Shown in pieces: positions 49,735 through 58,523 of a stretch of DNA of 64,000 nt. The DNA is taken from contig CADASL010000006.1 in assembly GCA_902790595.1 (NCBI GenBank), positions 206,021 to 270,020 on the forward strand, written 5' to 3'. Numbering within the stretch: the first letter of the stretch is position 1; the number at the start of each line of letters is the position of its first letter. Below the pieces are notes generated by a model. It had not been told where the DNA came from and searched no databases. It saw nothing but the letters and a program-made list of their open reading frames with translations. Both the position numbers and the translations under genes were made by a program. The stretch is from an uncultured Bacteroidales bacterium (lineage in GTDB: Bacteria > Bacteroidota > Bacteroidia > Bacteroidales > SZUA-534).

Positions 49735-51147
49735 ATGAAAAAACAACTTCTGCTGATTGCAACTGCCTTGTTTGCAGTTGGTTGCACACAAAAATCCGAT
49801 TACGAATGCCGATTCACTCTAAACGGTGAAACACATTTGACTTTCAATTTCACTAATGTGGACACGCCGAAATCGTTCGAGTTTTTCTACGACCAATCGT
49901 TTCCTAGTGACATACACCATTATTTTTTTAGTGTAGAGCACGATACAATCATCGAATATACTTTGCCACTGAACCATCCTGCCGAAGTGCGTTGTGGGTG
50001 CGACGATATGGGATTCATTATGTTTCTTGTTCAAAACGAGCCGCTTACGGTAAATGTCAATTTGGCAAACCGCACATTTTCATTCGAAGGCTTTACCAAA
50101 GCCATCTGCGATTATCTGACCGAACACCCAACAGATTTATATGAAGATTACAGTTCTGGCGACTTCGCAAAAATTGACAAAGTGTACCAACAGAAACAAA
50201 AAGATTTAAAATCGGCATTTGCCGCAGGGAAACTGCCAAAATGGTTTTTCGACTTAGAAACTGAAAATCTACTTTTTGCAAATACCTTTTATAAGAAAAA
50301 TTTCGCAACCTCTCCAAACCAATTTGAAGAACTACGGAAAATCGCGCCTGTTCGAGAGTGTAAATATTTTTGGTTACCAAATTATGCACAAGTACTGTCT
50401 ATATACTGCGACCCGAAATTCGATTCAGCAATATACCAACCAACAAGCAGGGACGCGTATTTCAATTGCACGCAAAACAATTTGGACATTATAAATTCGC
50501 ATCTGCCCGAAGACATCGTGTCGTATTATACGGCTGCGCGGTTGTCGGTTTTTGTGAAATTCTTACAAAAGGCAAAATCAGTGTCGCAATATGAGCAAGA
50601 AAACGAATATCTGAACAAACTGCTTGCTATAAATTCAAGTCGGGTTAATGACACTGCAATGTTGAATTACATTGTAAATGAACCAAAAAACATCTATAAC
50701 GACCTGATTACGCGAAATACACTGAAACCAGGTGACAAGGCTCCCAATTTCTACCTGAAAAACGTTGACGACAAAAGTGTTTCGCTGTCGGATTTTACGG
50801 GCAAATTGGTGCTGCTCAACTTTTGGGACACATATTGCTCGGCCTGCATCGCCACAATTCCGAAAAAAAACGCGCTTGTTGAGAAATTCGGCAAGCAAGG
50901 CTTTGAGTTGGTTAACATCTGCCTCGACAACGCCCCCGACGTGTGGCGGCAGATTATCAGCGAGCACCATCCGCTTGGCGAGCAACTGATTTGCAAAGGC
51001 CAATGGGAAAAGAACTTGCGCGACAAGTATATGATTTCGTCGCGGCCGCATTTTGTCTTGGTCGACCGCAACGGACTCATCATCGATAGCCACGTGAAGG
51101 GCGATTCGTTGGAAGTTTTTATTGAGCGGAATATTTCTCTGAAATAA
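49735..51147 (+). CDS. TlpA-type thioredoxin lipoprotein
   Basis: 470 aa. The lipobox is in MKKQLLLIATALFAVGCTQ. About 330 residues of N-terminal domain with no recognised motif precede a thioredoxin fold: LKPGDKAPNFYLKNVDDKSV, LLNFWDTYCSACIATIPKKN (active-site CxxC as Cys-Ser-Ala-Cys) and NICLDNAPDVWRQIISEHHP. It should reduce disulfides in the periplasm or at the outer surface of a membrane. A paralogue of similar plan lies at 56968. Confidence 0.88.
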   Translation: MKKQLLLIATALFAVGCTQKSDYECRFTLNGETHLTFNFTNVDTPKSFEFFYDQSFPSDIHHYFFSVEHDTIIEYTLPLNHPAEVRCGCDDMGFIMFLVQNEPLTVNVNLANRTFSFEGFTKAICDYLTEHPTDLYEDYSSGDFAKIDKVYQQKQKDLKSAFAAGKLPKWFFDLETENLLFANTFYKKNFATSPNQFEELRKIAPVRECKYFWLPNYAQVLSIYCDPKFDSAIYQPTSRDAYFNCTQNNLDIINSHLPEDIVSYYTAARLSVFVKFLQKAKSVSQYEQENEYLNKLLAINSSRVNDTAMLNYIVNEPKNIYNDLITRNTLKPGDKAPNFYLKNVDDKSVSLSDFTGKLVLLNFWDTYCSACIATIPKKNALVEKFGKQGFELVNICLDNAPDVWRQIISEHHPLGEQLICKGQWEKNLRDKYMISSRPHFVLVDRNGLIIDSHVKGDSLEVFIERNISLK

Positions 51148-51160
51148 AGGCTGATAGCCT

Positions 51161-51640
51161 CTATTCCCCTTCAACCTTACACTCGCGGAAGTTCATTTCG
51201 GCCTGCGCCTTCTCGCGCGGCATTGTGAAATAGGTGCAGGTGGCCTCAGTGCAGACAGTGCCCTCGCTGTCAACAATTTGCGCATCGATAATGACAATGT
51301 TGCGGCGCTGCTCGCGAATGTGGCCGCTAATGGTGATTTTGCCCTTGCTGATTAGCACGGGGCGGCGGTAGCGCGTTTCCATCTTCGACGTCACGCCCGC
51401 AGTTTGCAGTTTGCGCGTCACCACCCAACCGCAGAGTTCGTCGAGCAGGGTGGCCTGAATACCGCCGTGCAGCGTGTCGAGCCAACTCTGATAGTTGGTG
51501 TTCGGCTGCCACTCGGACACAATGTTGTCGCCGTCCTCGAAGAAGCAAAGGTGAAGGCCGAACGGGTTGTCGGGTGAGCATCCGAAGCAGTTGTACTTGG
51601 CCATTGTCGCCCACGGGTTTATAATGCGTTTTAAATCCAT
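51161..51640 (-). CDS. PaaI-type hotdog thioesterase
   Basis: 160 aa from ATG 51640, where MDLKRIINPWATMAKYNCFG begins the domain. A longer frame upstream is not coding. NPFGLHLCFFEDGDNIVSEW then YQSWLDTLHGGIQATLLDEL carry the HGG active site, and LQTAGVTSKMETRYRRPVLI completes the hotdog fold. It hydrolyses an acyl-CoA thioester; the substrate is unknown. Confidence 0.88.
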   Translation of the reverse strand: MDLKRIINPWATMAKYNCFGCSPDNPFGLHLCFFEDGDNIVSEWQPNTNYQSWLDTLHGGIQATLLDELCGWVVTRKLQTAGVTSKMETRYRRPVLISKGKITISGHIREQRRNIVIIDAQIVDSEGTVCTEATCTYFTMPREKAQAEMNFRECKVEGE

Positions 51641-51771
51641 ATTATTTATTTTCAATTGTTTATATATTGTTTCTCTATGGCGTAATGAGAGAAAACGCCG
51701 CCACATCTTCACAAAAAGAGTACCAATTTTGAGAAAGAAAAAGGCGACAGCCTGATAAACAACTGATATTA

Positions 51772-51971
51772 ACCACGGAACACACGAAAAACACGGAAAC
51801 AATAAAAAACGGCAATCGAACAAGTTCAATTGCCTACTTAAAACACGGAATTGAAAATTCAAGTTCTGAACTTTCTCATTATATTAAGGTTTTAACCTTA
51901 ATATAATGCTTATTTATAATACATTACGTGTGTATTGTAATCATTTCCGTGTTTTCTGTGCTTTCCGTGGT
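51772..51971. repeat. MITE-like element with ~28-bp terminal inverted repeats
   Basis: The left end (51772-51799) reads ACCACGGAACACACG then AAAAACACGGAAA. The right end (51944-51971) reads TTTCCGTGTTTTCTGTG then CTTTCCGTGGT. The two are imperfect reverse complements. There is no coding capacity inside. ACACAGAAAACACAG words near 19320 and CACAGAG words near 23900 belong to the same vocabulary. Confidence 0.6.
51877..51908. repeat. Perfect 15-bp inverted repeat with a 2-bp centre
   Basis: CATTATATTAAGGTT, TT, AACCTTAATATAATG: a 32-bp hairpin inside the MITE-like element. No T run follows, so it is not an ordinary terminator. Confidence 0.85.
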
Positions 51972-52070
51972 GAAAAATAAGTTCAGTGAGAATCATAGCC
52001 AAGAAAAAATGTCGAATCTTTTGAGAAATTGGTTTTTAGAATCAATTCTATTGTAAATTCGCAACCGACA

Positions 52071-52469
52071 ATGGAACGATTGCGAAAATACGCTACAATA
52101 CTGACACTCATACTGTTGAGTGGCCACATTGTTTGTCTGTTTGCCGACGATTTCGACAATGCGGCATTTGCGCAAACCGAAATGCAGATTGGCGCAGAAT
52201 TCGACAACGACGATTTTGACGACGACGGAACCGACGATTTCTGCATCAGCCGCCCAACAACTTCGCAATACACAACAAACACTCTGAACTGCAACATTTT
52301 ATGCGGCAAAGAGCAGACTGCCGCAAAGCGCTCATCGGTACAAATGTCGGGACTGACGCACAGCCTGGCGCCCAACAAAGGCAACAACTCGGCTTCATAT
52401 TATTCTGAATTTAAAGGTGGTGTGGACTGCGGTTCGCACCATCTTTTTTTTATCAATTCATTAACTTAA
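52071..52469 (+). CDS. Small exported protein of unknown function
   Basis: 132 aa from ATG 52071, where MERLRKYATILTLILLSGHI gives a signal peptide. The mature part opens acidic (DDFDNAAFAQTEMQIGAEFD, NDDFDDDGTDDF) and has several Cys and a His-His pair near the end. I do not recognise the family. It lies 12 bp upstream of a PepSY-like lipoprotein gene and is probably translated with it. Confidence 0.6.
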   Translation: MERLRKYATILTLILLSGHIVCLFADDFDNAAFAQTEMQIGAEFDNDDFDDDGTDDFCISRPTTSQYTTNTLNCNILCGKEQTAAKRSSVQMSGLTHSLAPNKGNNSASYYSEFKGGVDCGSHHLFFINSLT

Positions 52470-52481
52470 AATTTTCACACA

Positions 52482-52916
52482 ATGAAAAAGTTTTTTTCAA
52501 TTGCGTTTTTGGTGCTGGCTTTCGCACTAAACGCGTGTTCGGGTGAGCGCAAAGGCAGTTTCGAGCAATTGCCAAAAAGCGCGCAAGAGATTATTGTTCA
52601 GCATTTTGACAAGACGGGAATCGCATCTGTCAAAATCGATAACGACGACAAGACGACTGAGTACGAAGTGCGTTTTGCCAACGGCGCCGAAGTGGATTTC
52701 GACCAAGACGGCAATCTGAAAAAGATTGAATGCAAACCGAATCAGGTGCCTGAAACGCTGATTGCAAGCGAGATTGTGGCTTACGTGAAGGACAACTACC
52801 CATCGAGCCTGATTGTGGAATGGGAAAAAGAGAAGAAGGGCTCGAAAGTTGAGTTGAACAACGGCGTTGAACTCATTTTCAATAACTTGAATCAGTTTGT
52901 AGGAATCGATAAATAA
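52482..52916 (+). CDS. PepSY-like (DUF2874) lipoprotein
   Basis: 144 aa. The lipobox is in MKKFFSIAFLVLAFALNACS. Two tandem PepSY-like repeats follow: FEQLPKSAQEIIVQHFDKTG with YEVRFANGAEVDFDQDGNLK, then PETLIASEIVAYVKDNYPSS with VELNNGVELIFNNLNQF. Proteins of this kind are thought to be periplasmic inhibitors or chaperone-like factors, and the role here is unknown. It lies after the small exported protein. Confidence 0.85.
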   Translation: MKKFFSIAFLVLAFALNACSGERKGSFEQLPKSAQEIIVQHFDKTGIASVKIDNDDKTTEYEVRFANGAEVDFDQDGNLKKIECKPNQVPETLIASEIVAYVKDNYPSSLIVEWEKEKKGSKVELNNGVELIFNNLNQFVGIDK

Positions 52917-52961
52917 CAGACAGGCTGTGCGGCAACGTGCAGCCTTCATTTTTTTTGCAAT

Positions 52962-54650
52962 ATGGACATTATCAGCATTTTAACAGCCATTCTCACGCTC
53001 TTGGCGGGCATCGGTGTTTTCCTGATTGCCTGCAATGTTATGAGCACCCATCTTGAGAATGCGAGCAGTCATAGTTTGAAACGCCTTTTTGCCAAAACGG
53101 GCAAGAGCAAATGGCTGGGCGTCGGCATTGGAACGGTTGGCACGGCGGCCATTCAAAGTTCTGGCGCAGTGACGGTTATGGTCATCGGCTTTGTCAATGT
53201 GGGCATAATGTCGCTGGCGCAGGCGGCCACGATAATCTACGGCGCCAACATCGGCACGACCGTTACAGCGCAGATTGTGGCGCTGGGTATGTTCGGCGGC
53301 AACAGCCTGTCGACAACCGTCATTTTCTCGGCGTTTACGGGCATTGGCGTTTTTATGGCAATGTTCGGCAAGCGCGAGCGGCTGAAGTTGTGCGGCAACA
53401 TTCTGGCTGGCTTCGGCTTGCTGTTTGTGGGCCTGCACACAATGTCGAACGCAATGGACGACTTTGCCTCGCTCGACTCGGTTAAAATGTTTTTGGCGAG
53501 CATCGGCAACCCGCTGATTCTGGTGCTGATAGGCACGCTGCTCACGGCCATAATCCAATCGTCGTCGGTGCTGACATCGATAGTTATCACAATGGTTTTC
53601 AGCGGTCTTATCAACCTCAACCAAGGCATCTACCTGACAATGGGCTCGAACATCGGCTCGTGCGTGGTGGCCATAATTGCGGCCATTGGCAGCGGCACCA
53701 ACGCCCGCCGCACCGCCCTGCTGCACCTTGTGTTCAATGTTATGGGCGTGGTGCTGTTCCTGCTTATTGCGCTGACACTCAATTTGTTCTCGAAGTCGGC
53801 TGTTGATTTCGGACGAATTTTCGAGACATTCTTTCCGCACGCGCCGCAACTGCAACTGGCAATGTTCCACACCATTTTCAACGTCTGCACAATGCTGGTC
53901 GCACTGCCGCTGACCGAGCGCCTTGTGAGCCTCGTCTGCCGCATAATTCCCGCCGCGCCGAGTGCCGGAAACGCCGACAAGCCGCATCTCTACTTTCTCG
54001 ACGAGACAATGCTGCGCACGCCGATTATGGCTGTCAGGCAGTTGAAGGCCGAAATTGAGAATATGGCCGATATGGCTGTCAGAAATTTCCAACTGTCAAT
54101 CGAGATTGTTACTAGGTTGGATTTCAAGCATTTGGAACGATTCAAAAAGACCGAGAGCGAACTCAACTTTCTGAACAGCGAAATAACGCGCTATGTGGTT
54201 GCGCTGTCGGGCAAGCCAATGAGCGATTTCGACAATAAGTTCCTGAATTCGAGCATCAAAAGTGCGAGCGACCTTGAGCGCATCGGCGATTATGCGGTGA
54301 ACATTGTGGAATACGCCACCAATCTGAAACAGCAGGAAGCGTCGTTTTCGGCGGCGGCCATAAGTGAAATTGGTGAAATGAACGGGCTGATTACCGATTT
54401 GTATAAAGAGATAAAAACGGCTTTTCACGACCACGATTTTGCGGCTCTTGAAAGGGCGAATCAGATTGAAGACAAGATAGATAGCATCACATTACGAATG
54501 GAAAGCAACCATATTGAGCGGCTTGTGGCGGGCGAATGCAGACCGCAGGTTGGCGCCGAATATATCTCGCTTGCGCAAAACTCCGAGCGCGTTGCCGACC
54601 ATTTGATAAATGTTGGCAAGAGTATTAGGAAGTTTGCTTTGCAGGATTAA
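52962..54650 (+). CDS. Na+/phosphate cotransporter with PhoU-like domain
   Basis: 562 aa. Two inverted NptA repeats in the N-terminal membrane half carry the QSS motifs GTAAIQSSGAVTVMVIGF and TAIIQSSSVLTSIVITMV. About eight to ten helices are followed by a cytoplasmic PhoU-like helical domain (from ~residue 345; FLDETMLRTPIMAVRQLKAE, IKSASDLERIGDYAVNIVEY, QNSERVADHLINVGKSI). It imports phosphate with Na+, with PhoU-like regulation. Confidence 0.94.
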   Translation: MDIISILTAILTLLAGIGVFLIACNVMSTHLENASSHSLKRLFAKTGKSKWLGVGIGTVGTAAIQSSGAVTVMVIGFVNVGIMSLAQAATIIYGANIGTTVTAQIVALGMFGGNSLSTTVIFSAFTGIGVFMAMFGKRERLKLCGNILAGFGLLFVGLHTMSNAMDDFASLDSVKMFLASIGNPLILVLIGTLLTAIIQSSSVLTSIVITMVFSGLINLNQGIYLTMGSNIGSCVVAIIAAIGSGTNARRTALLHLVFNVMGVVLFLLIALTLNLFSKSAVDFGRIFETFFPHAPQLQLAMFHTIFNVCTMLVALPLTERLVSLVCRIIPAAPSAGNADKPHLYFLDETMLRTPIMAVRQLKAEIENMADMAVRNFQLSIEIVTRLDFKHLERFKKTESELNFLNSEITRYVVALSGKPMSDFDNKFLNSSIKSASDLERIGDYAVNIVEYATNLKQQEASFSAAAISEIGEMNGLITDLYKEIKTAFHDHDFAALERANQIEDKIDSITLRMESNHIERLVAGECRPQVGAEYISLAQNSERVADHLINVGKSIRKFALQD

Positions 54651-54657
54651 ACGTAAA

Positions 54658-56850
54658 CTACAACTTCTCCAGCACAAATCGTAACATCTTGTTATACAGG
54701 TGCCAACGCGTGTTGCCGCCGTAAATGCTGTGGTTGCGGTTGGTGTAGACGAAATAGTCGAACTGCTTGTCGGCCTGAACCAGCGCCTCGCACATTTCGG
54801 CCGAGTTTTGCCAATGCACATTATCGTCGGCACTGCCGTGAATGAGCAGCAAACTGCCCTGTAAATCAGCGGCGTGCGTGATTGGCGAGTTAAGGTCGTA
54901 GCCGTCGGCGTTCACTTGCGGTGTGCGCATAAAACGCTCGGTGTAGATATTGTCGTAGTAGCGCCAGTTGGTGACGGGCGCAACCGCAATGCCAGCCTTG
55001 AAGGTGCCGTTGCCTTGCGTCAGGCAGTTGAGCACCATAAAACCGCCGAAACTCCAGCCCCAAATGCCAACGCGGTCGGCAGCAACGTATGGCAGCGATT
55101 TCAGATAACGGGCGGCGGCGAGTTGGTCGGCGAGTTCGTATTTGCCTAATTGCAAATAAGTTACCTTGCGGAATGCCTCGCCACGCGCACCTGTTCCGCG
55201 GCCGTCGCAGCAGAAAACAATGTAGCCGTTGGCGGCCAGCACCTGCTCCCAGCCAGCATCGAATTGATTGAGAACCTGTTGAGAGTTTGGACCGCTGTAC
55301 TGTACCATCAGCACGGGATATTTCTTCGACGGATTGAAATCGTGCGGCTTTATCATCCACGCATTCAGGCTGATATCTTCGTCGGTGGTGAATTGCAGAA
55401 ACTCCTTCGGGCAGAACTGACGGCTTTTCAACGTGTCGGCAAGGGCGGCGTTGTCCTCAAGCACGCGCAACTGCTTGCCACTGCGTTCGTGCAGAGTGTA
55501 AGTGGTTGGCGTTGAAGCATTTGAAAACTCGCTAATGTAATATTTGAAGCCCTTGCTGAAAACAAAATCGTTAGTTCCCAACTGCTTGCTTAACAATGTT
55601 TTGGCCGTGCCGTTGGCTTTCACCGAATAGACATCGCGGTTTGGTGCTCCGCGCTCGGCGCTTTGGTAGAAAATGGTGTTGGTGCGCTCGTCAAATCCGT
55701 AGAAATCAGTAACATCCCACTCGCCTTTGGTAACCTGATTGAGCAGCGTGCCGTCGGCTTTGTGCAGATAAATGTGGCTCCAGCCATCGCGTTCGCTCAT
55801 TATCAAGAATTTAGAGCCGTCGGCATTGAATGTCAGATAGTCGAAAAACGACTCGTCGATATACCACTTATTTTGCTCATCGTAAAACACTTGCGTGGTT
55901 CCGTCGGCGGGATTGGCATAGAGCAGTTCAAGGTGGTTCTGCAAGCGGTTCAGCCTGTAAACCACCAACTTACCCGCAGGACTCCAGGTTATGCGCGGAA
56001 TGTATTGGTCTGTCTCCGCACCAACATCGATTTGCGTGGTGCGACCATCGGAAAATGAATAGTTCCAGACAGTTACAACCGAATTGGCCTCGCCAGCCTT
56101 GGGGTATTTGTAAGAATAGGTCGACGGGTAGAGTGCGTTTTCAGCCTTGCGCGGCGCTTGGCCAGCAAAAACCGAAAAGTCGTATGTGCGAACCTTTGAC
56201 TCGTCGAAGCGGCACCACGCCAGATTGCGGCTGTCGGGCGACCAGCAGAACGCGCGGTTGTACTCAAACTCCTCCTCGTACACCCAGTCGGGAATGCCGT
56301 TGATTATCTTGTTGAACTCGCCGTCGGTTGTTATCTGCGTCTCTGAGCCGTTAGTCAAGTTTTTGACATACAGATTGTTACCACTGACATACGCCACCAT
56401 TGTGCCATCGGGTGAAAGTGTCGCCACCTGCTGACGGCGGCTGTCGGACACGGCCGTGAGTTTCTTGGCGGTAACGTCCCAAACGTAGTAATTGGCTGTA
56501 AATGAGCGTCGATAGATATTCTGCCGATTGGTGTAGAAAAGGATTTCCCGCTCATCGGCACTGAATCTGAAGTTCGACAAATAGTTTATCGTGCTGTCGC
56601 CAAACTGCTCCACCGTGGCCAATGTAGCCACTTTTTCGCCAGTCTTGTAACTGTATTTTGCTATCGCCAAACCATCCTCAATAACAGCATAATGCAGCCC
56701 ATCGCTCATCGGGGTGATAGCGTCAATGCCGTTCTCGTAGAACGTGCCTTTTCTCATTATGTCGTCGAGAGTGATTTTTGTCCCTTCCGATTGACATATA
56801 GCATTGGTTGCCAGCAGAATAAATGCAAAAACAAATGATAAAACCTTCAT
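54658..56850 (-). CDS. Exported dipeptidyl peptidase IV-like S9 peptidase
   Basis: 730 aa from ATG 56850, giving the signal peptide MKVLSFVFAFILLATNAICQ. It has a beta-propeller domain (about 60-470, with SPDGTMVAYVSGNNLYVKNL and PAGKLVVYRLNRLQNHLELL) and an alpha/beta hydrolase C-terminus. The nucleophile Ser is in GIWGWSFGGFMVLNCLTQGN, the Asp in LIHGSADDNVHWQNS, and the His in YTNRNHSIYGGNTRWHLYNK. It removes Xaa-Pro dipeptides in the periplasm. Confidence 0.95.
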   Translation of the reverse strand: MKVLSFVFAFILLATNAICQSEGTKITLDDIMRKGTFYENGIDAITPMSDGLHYAVIEDGLAIAKYSYKTGEKVATLATVEQFGDSTINYLSNFRFSADEREILFYTNRQNIYRRSFTANYYVWDVTAKKLTAVSDSRRQQVATLSPDGTMVAYVSGNNLYVKNLTNGSETQITTDGEFNKIINGIPDWVYEEEFEYNRAFCWSPDSRNLAWCRFDESKVRTYDFSVFAGQAPRKAENALYPSTYSYKYPKAGEANSVVTVWNYSFSDGRTTQIDVGAETDQYIPRITWSPAGKLVVYRLNRLQNHLELLYANPADGTTQVFYDEQNKWYIDESFFDYLTFNADGSKFLIMSERDGWSHIYLHKADGTLLNQVTKGEWDVTDFYGFDERTNTIFYQSAERGAPNRDVYSVKANGTAKTLLSKQLGTNDFVFSKGFKYYISEFSNASTPTTYTLHERSGKQLRVLEDNAALADTLKSRQFCPKEFLQFTTDEDISLNAWMIKPHDFNPSKKYPVLMVQYSGPNSQQVLNQFDAGWEQVLAANGYIVFCCDGRGTGARGEAFRKVTYLQLGKYELADQLAAARYLKSLPYVAADRVGIWGWSFGGFMVLNCLTQGNGTFKAGIAVAPVTNWRYYDNIYTERFMRTPQVNADGYDLNSPITHAADLQGSLLLIHGSADDNVHWQNSAEMCEALVQADKQFDYFVYTNRNHSIYGGNTRWHLYNKMLRFVLEKL

Positions 56851-56921
56851 AGTATTAGTATTAAAAGCCTTTAAAACAAAAGCTGTACAAGGTTGCAAGA
56901 ATTTTTGTCTTTATAAAATGA

Positions 56922-56949
56922 AAAAGGCCGTCCTTGCCGACAGCCTTTT
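56922..56949 (-). terminator. Intrinsic terminator of the TlpA-like gene
   Basis: AAAAGGC (56922-56928) with GTC pairs with GAC and GCCTTTT (56943-56949). Read on the minus strand it ends in a T run and lies 19 bp past the stop of the gene at 56968. Confidence 0.8.
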
Positions 56950-56967
56950 ACTATTTGATTATCAATG

Positions 56968-58404
56968 TTATTTCTTCTTATCCTTCCGCGCATACTCGTC
57001 TTCGAGCACTTTCTCAAGTGTCTCAACATCAATGCGTTTGGCAATGATTTTCTTGCCGCGGTCGAGTAGGTAGATTGACGGTGTGCTGCGAATGTCGTAG
57101 AACAGGCGGAATCCCGATTGGTTGTACGGGTCCCAAGCGTTTATCCAGTTTTCAAGTCCTTGACTTTCAATAAACTTGCCCCATTCTTCCTTGTCGGTTT
57201 GGGTGTAAATGCCCATCACCTCAACGCCGCGCTCCCAGAACTTGTCGGCCAAAGCCTTCATTTTGGGCGTGGCCTTCTTGCAGTGTCCGCACGACGGCTC
57301 AAAGAAGAACAGCACGGTGTATTCGGCATTGACGCCCGAAATGGTTACCGGTTGGTCATCGTAAGTGTAAAGCTTTAACTCAACAGCCTGATTACCAACC
57401 TGATTGTAACGCAGTTCCTCGACGCGTTCGCGAAGTTTCTCGAGCCAAGTTGAATCAGCCCAAGTGGCGCGACCGTTCAGGTAGTAGTTGTCGCCAAAGA
57501 AGACGAGCACCTTGTCCATACCCATAATGTCGCTGTTGTTGTACTTGTTGAAGATTGTCTGCAGCAGGAAACGGAACACTTCGTCGCAGCCTTCAGCCTT
57601 GTCTAACAGCATTTTGCTCTCCTTGATAATGGTGTCGGGTGCCTGAAGAATCATCTTCTCGAAATAGCGGTCGATTTTCTTTTGGAAAAATTCCGTGCGA
57701 AGCAACCTTGCATCCTGAAAATCAACATAATCGAAGAAATGTTTCTTGTAGAATTTGTATTGGAATGCCGAGTCGAGCACATTTCCTGCCGAATCGCGCG
57801 GAAAGTCGGGAATTTCAATGTCTTTGTTGATGCGCAAAACGGCTGCTAGCAACGATTTTTGATGGTTGTTTTCAATATCGTCCCAGCGGGCCATAACCTC
57901 ATTGGAAAGAATCGCCAGACTATCCTTAATTGCCTTTCCTTCATTGCCTTTCGCTTTGGTCAAGTGTTTGCGCAATTCCAATGCTTTGGCGTTTTGGGCA
58001 ATCATAAATTGTTGATAGTCAACATACATCTTTACTTCGTCGCTGCCTTCCGATTTCAAATATTTGGTCAGGTCGGCAGGGTCGCCGGTGAATTTCGTTG
58101 ATACACTGAATGTTTGCTCGTTGTCAATCATCAGCTCGAAGATGGTGTTGCCCGGCACAAGCACAAAATAGATTCCGCCTTCGAGTTTCTTGTCGCCCTT
58201 GAACGCGCCGTTGGCCTTCTTGTCGAGTTTGAGAGTGTCTTTAACATACTGCTTGTCACCAAAATAGTAGCCAAGATAGACGGTGCTGTCGGCCAGGCCG
58301 TCGATGTGCACCTTAATGTTGTAGCCACCATCGGCTTTGGCAAAACCGCAGCCCAGAACCGCCAGAATCGCCACAAAACAATATTTTATCGACCTCATTT
58401 TCAT
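56968..58404 (-). CDS. TlpA-type thiol-disulfide protein with DUF4369/DUF5106-like N-terminus
   Basis: 478 aa. The signal peptide is MKMRSIKYCFVAILAVLGCG (cleavage near AKA). A DUF4369-like domain, YNIKVHIDGLADSTVYLGYY, then a DUF5106-like helical middle, lead to a thioredoxin fold, VLFFFEPSCGHCKKATPKMK (active site Cys-Gly-His-Cys), MGIYTQTDKEEWGKFIESQG and DIRSTPSIYLLDRGKKIIAK. It acts on disulfides outside the cytoplasm. It is encoded after the DUF3078 protein on the same strand, 119 bp apart. Confidence 0.9.
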   Translation of the reverse strand: MKMRSIKYCFVAILAVLGCGFAKADGGYNIKVHIDGLADSTVYLGYYFGDKQYVKDTLKLDKKANGAFKGDKKLEGGIYFVLVPGNTIFELMIDNEQTFSVSTKFTGDPADLTKYLKSEGSDEVKMYVDYQQFMIAQNAKALELRKHLTKAKGNEGKAIKDSLAILSNEVMARWDDIENNHQKSLLAAVLRINKDIEIPDFPRDSAGNVLDSAFQYKFYKKHFFDYVDFQDARLLRTEFFQKKIDRYFEKMILQAPDTIIKESKMLLDKAEGCDEVFRFLLQTIFNKYNNSDIMGMDKVLVFFGDNYYLNGRATWADSTWLEKLRERVEELRYNQVGNQAVELKLYTYDDQPVTISGVNAEYTVLFFFEPSCGHCKKATPKMKALADKFWERGVEVMGIYTQTDKEEWGKFIESQGLENWINAWDPYNQSGFRLFYDIRSTPSIYLLDRGKKIIAKRIDVETLEKVLEDEYARKDKKK

Positions 58405-58430
58405 TTAGGATTTAATAATTAGAATTTAGT

Positions 58431-58446
58431 CCCGATAGCTATCGGG
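58431..58446. repeat. CCCGAT(N4)ATCGGG palindrome, copy 5
   Basis: CCCGATAGCTATCGGG is identical to copy 3 (13927-13942) and sits in the leader of the TlpA-like gene, next to ATTTAGGATTTAATAATTAG words. Confidence 0.75.
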
Positions 58447-58523
58447 GTTAGTGTTGGTTTACCTTGTTCTTAACTTTCTCAACTATCAGAGAGTCTTCCC
58501 TCTAAACTTTCTCCTCTTAACCT

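Larger units (their letters stand above)
51641..52070. other. Gene-less stretch bounded by an inverted repeat
   Basis: 430 bp. ACCACGGAACACACGAAA begins at 51772 and its inverted counterpart ends GCTTTCCGTGGT at 51971, about 28 bp on each side and roughly 145 bp apart. Between them is a very stable 15-bp-arm hairpin at 51877-51908. This is the layout of a small MITE-like element or decayed repeat. Nothing else was recognised in the flanks. Confidence 0.6.
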
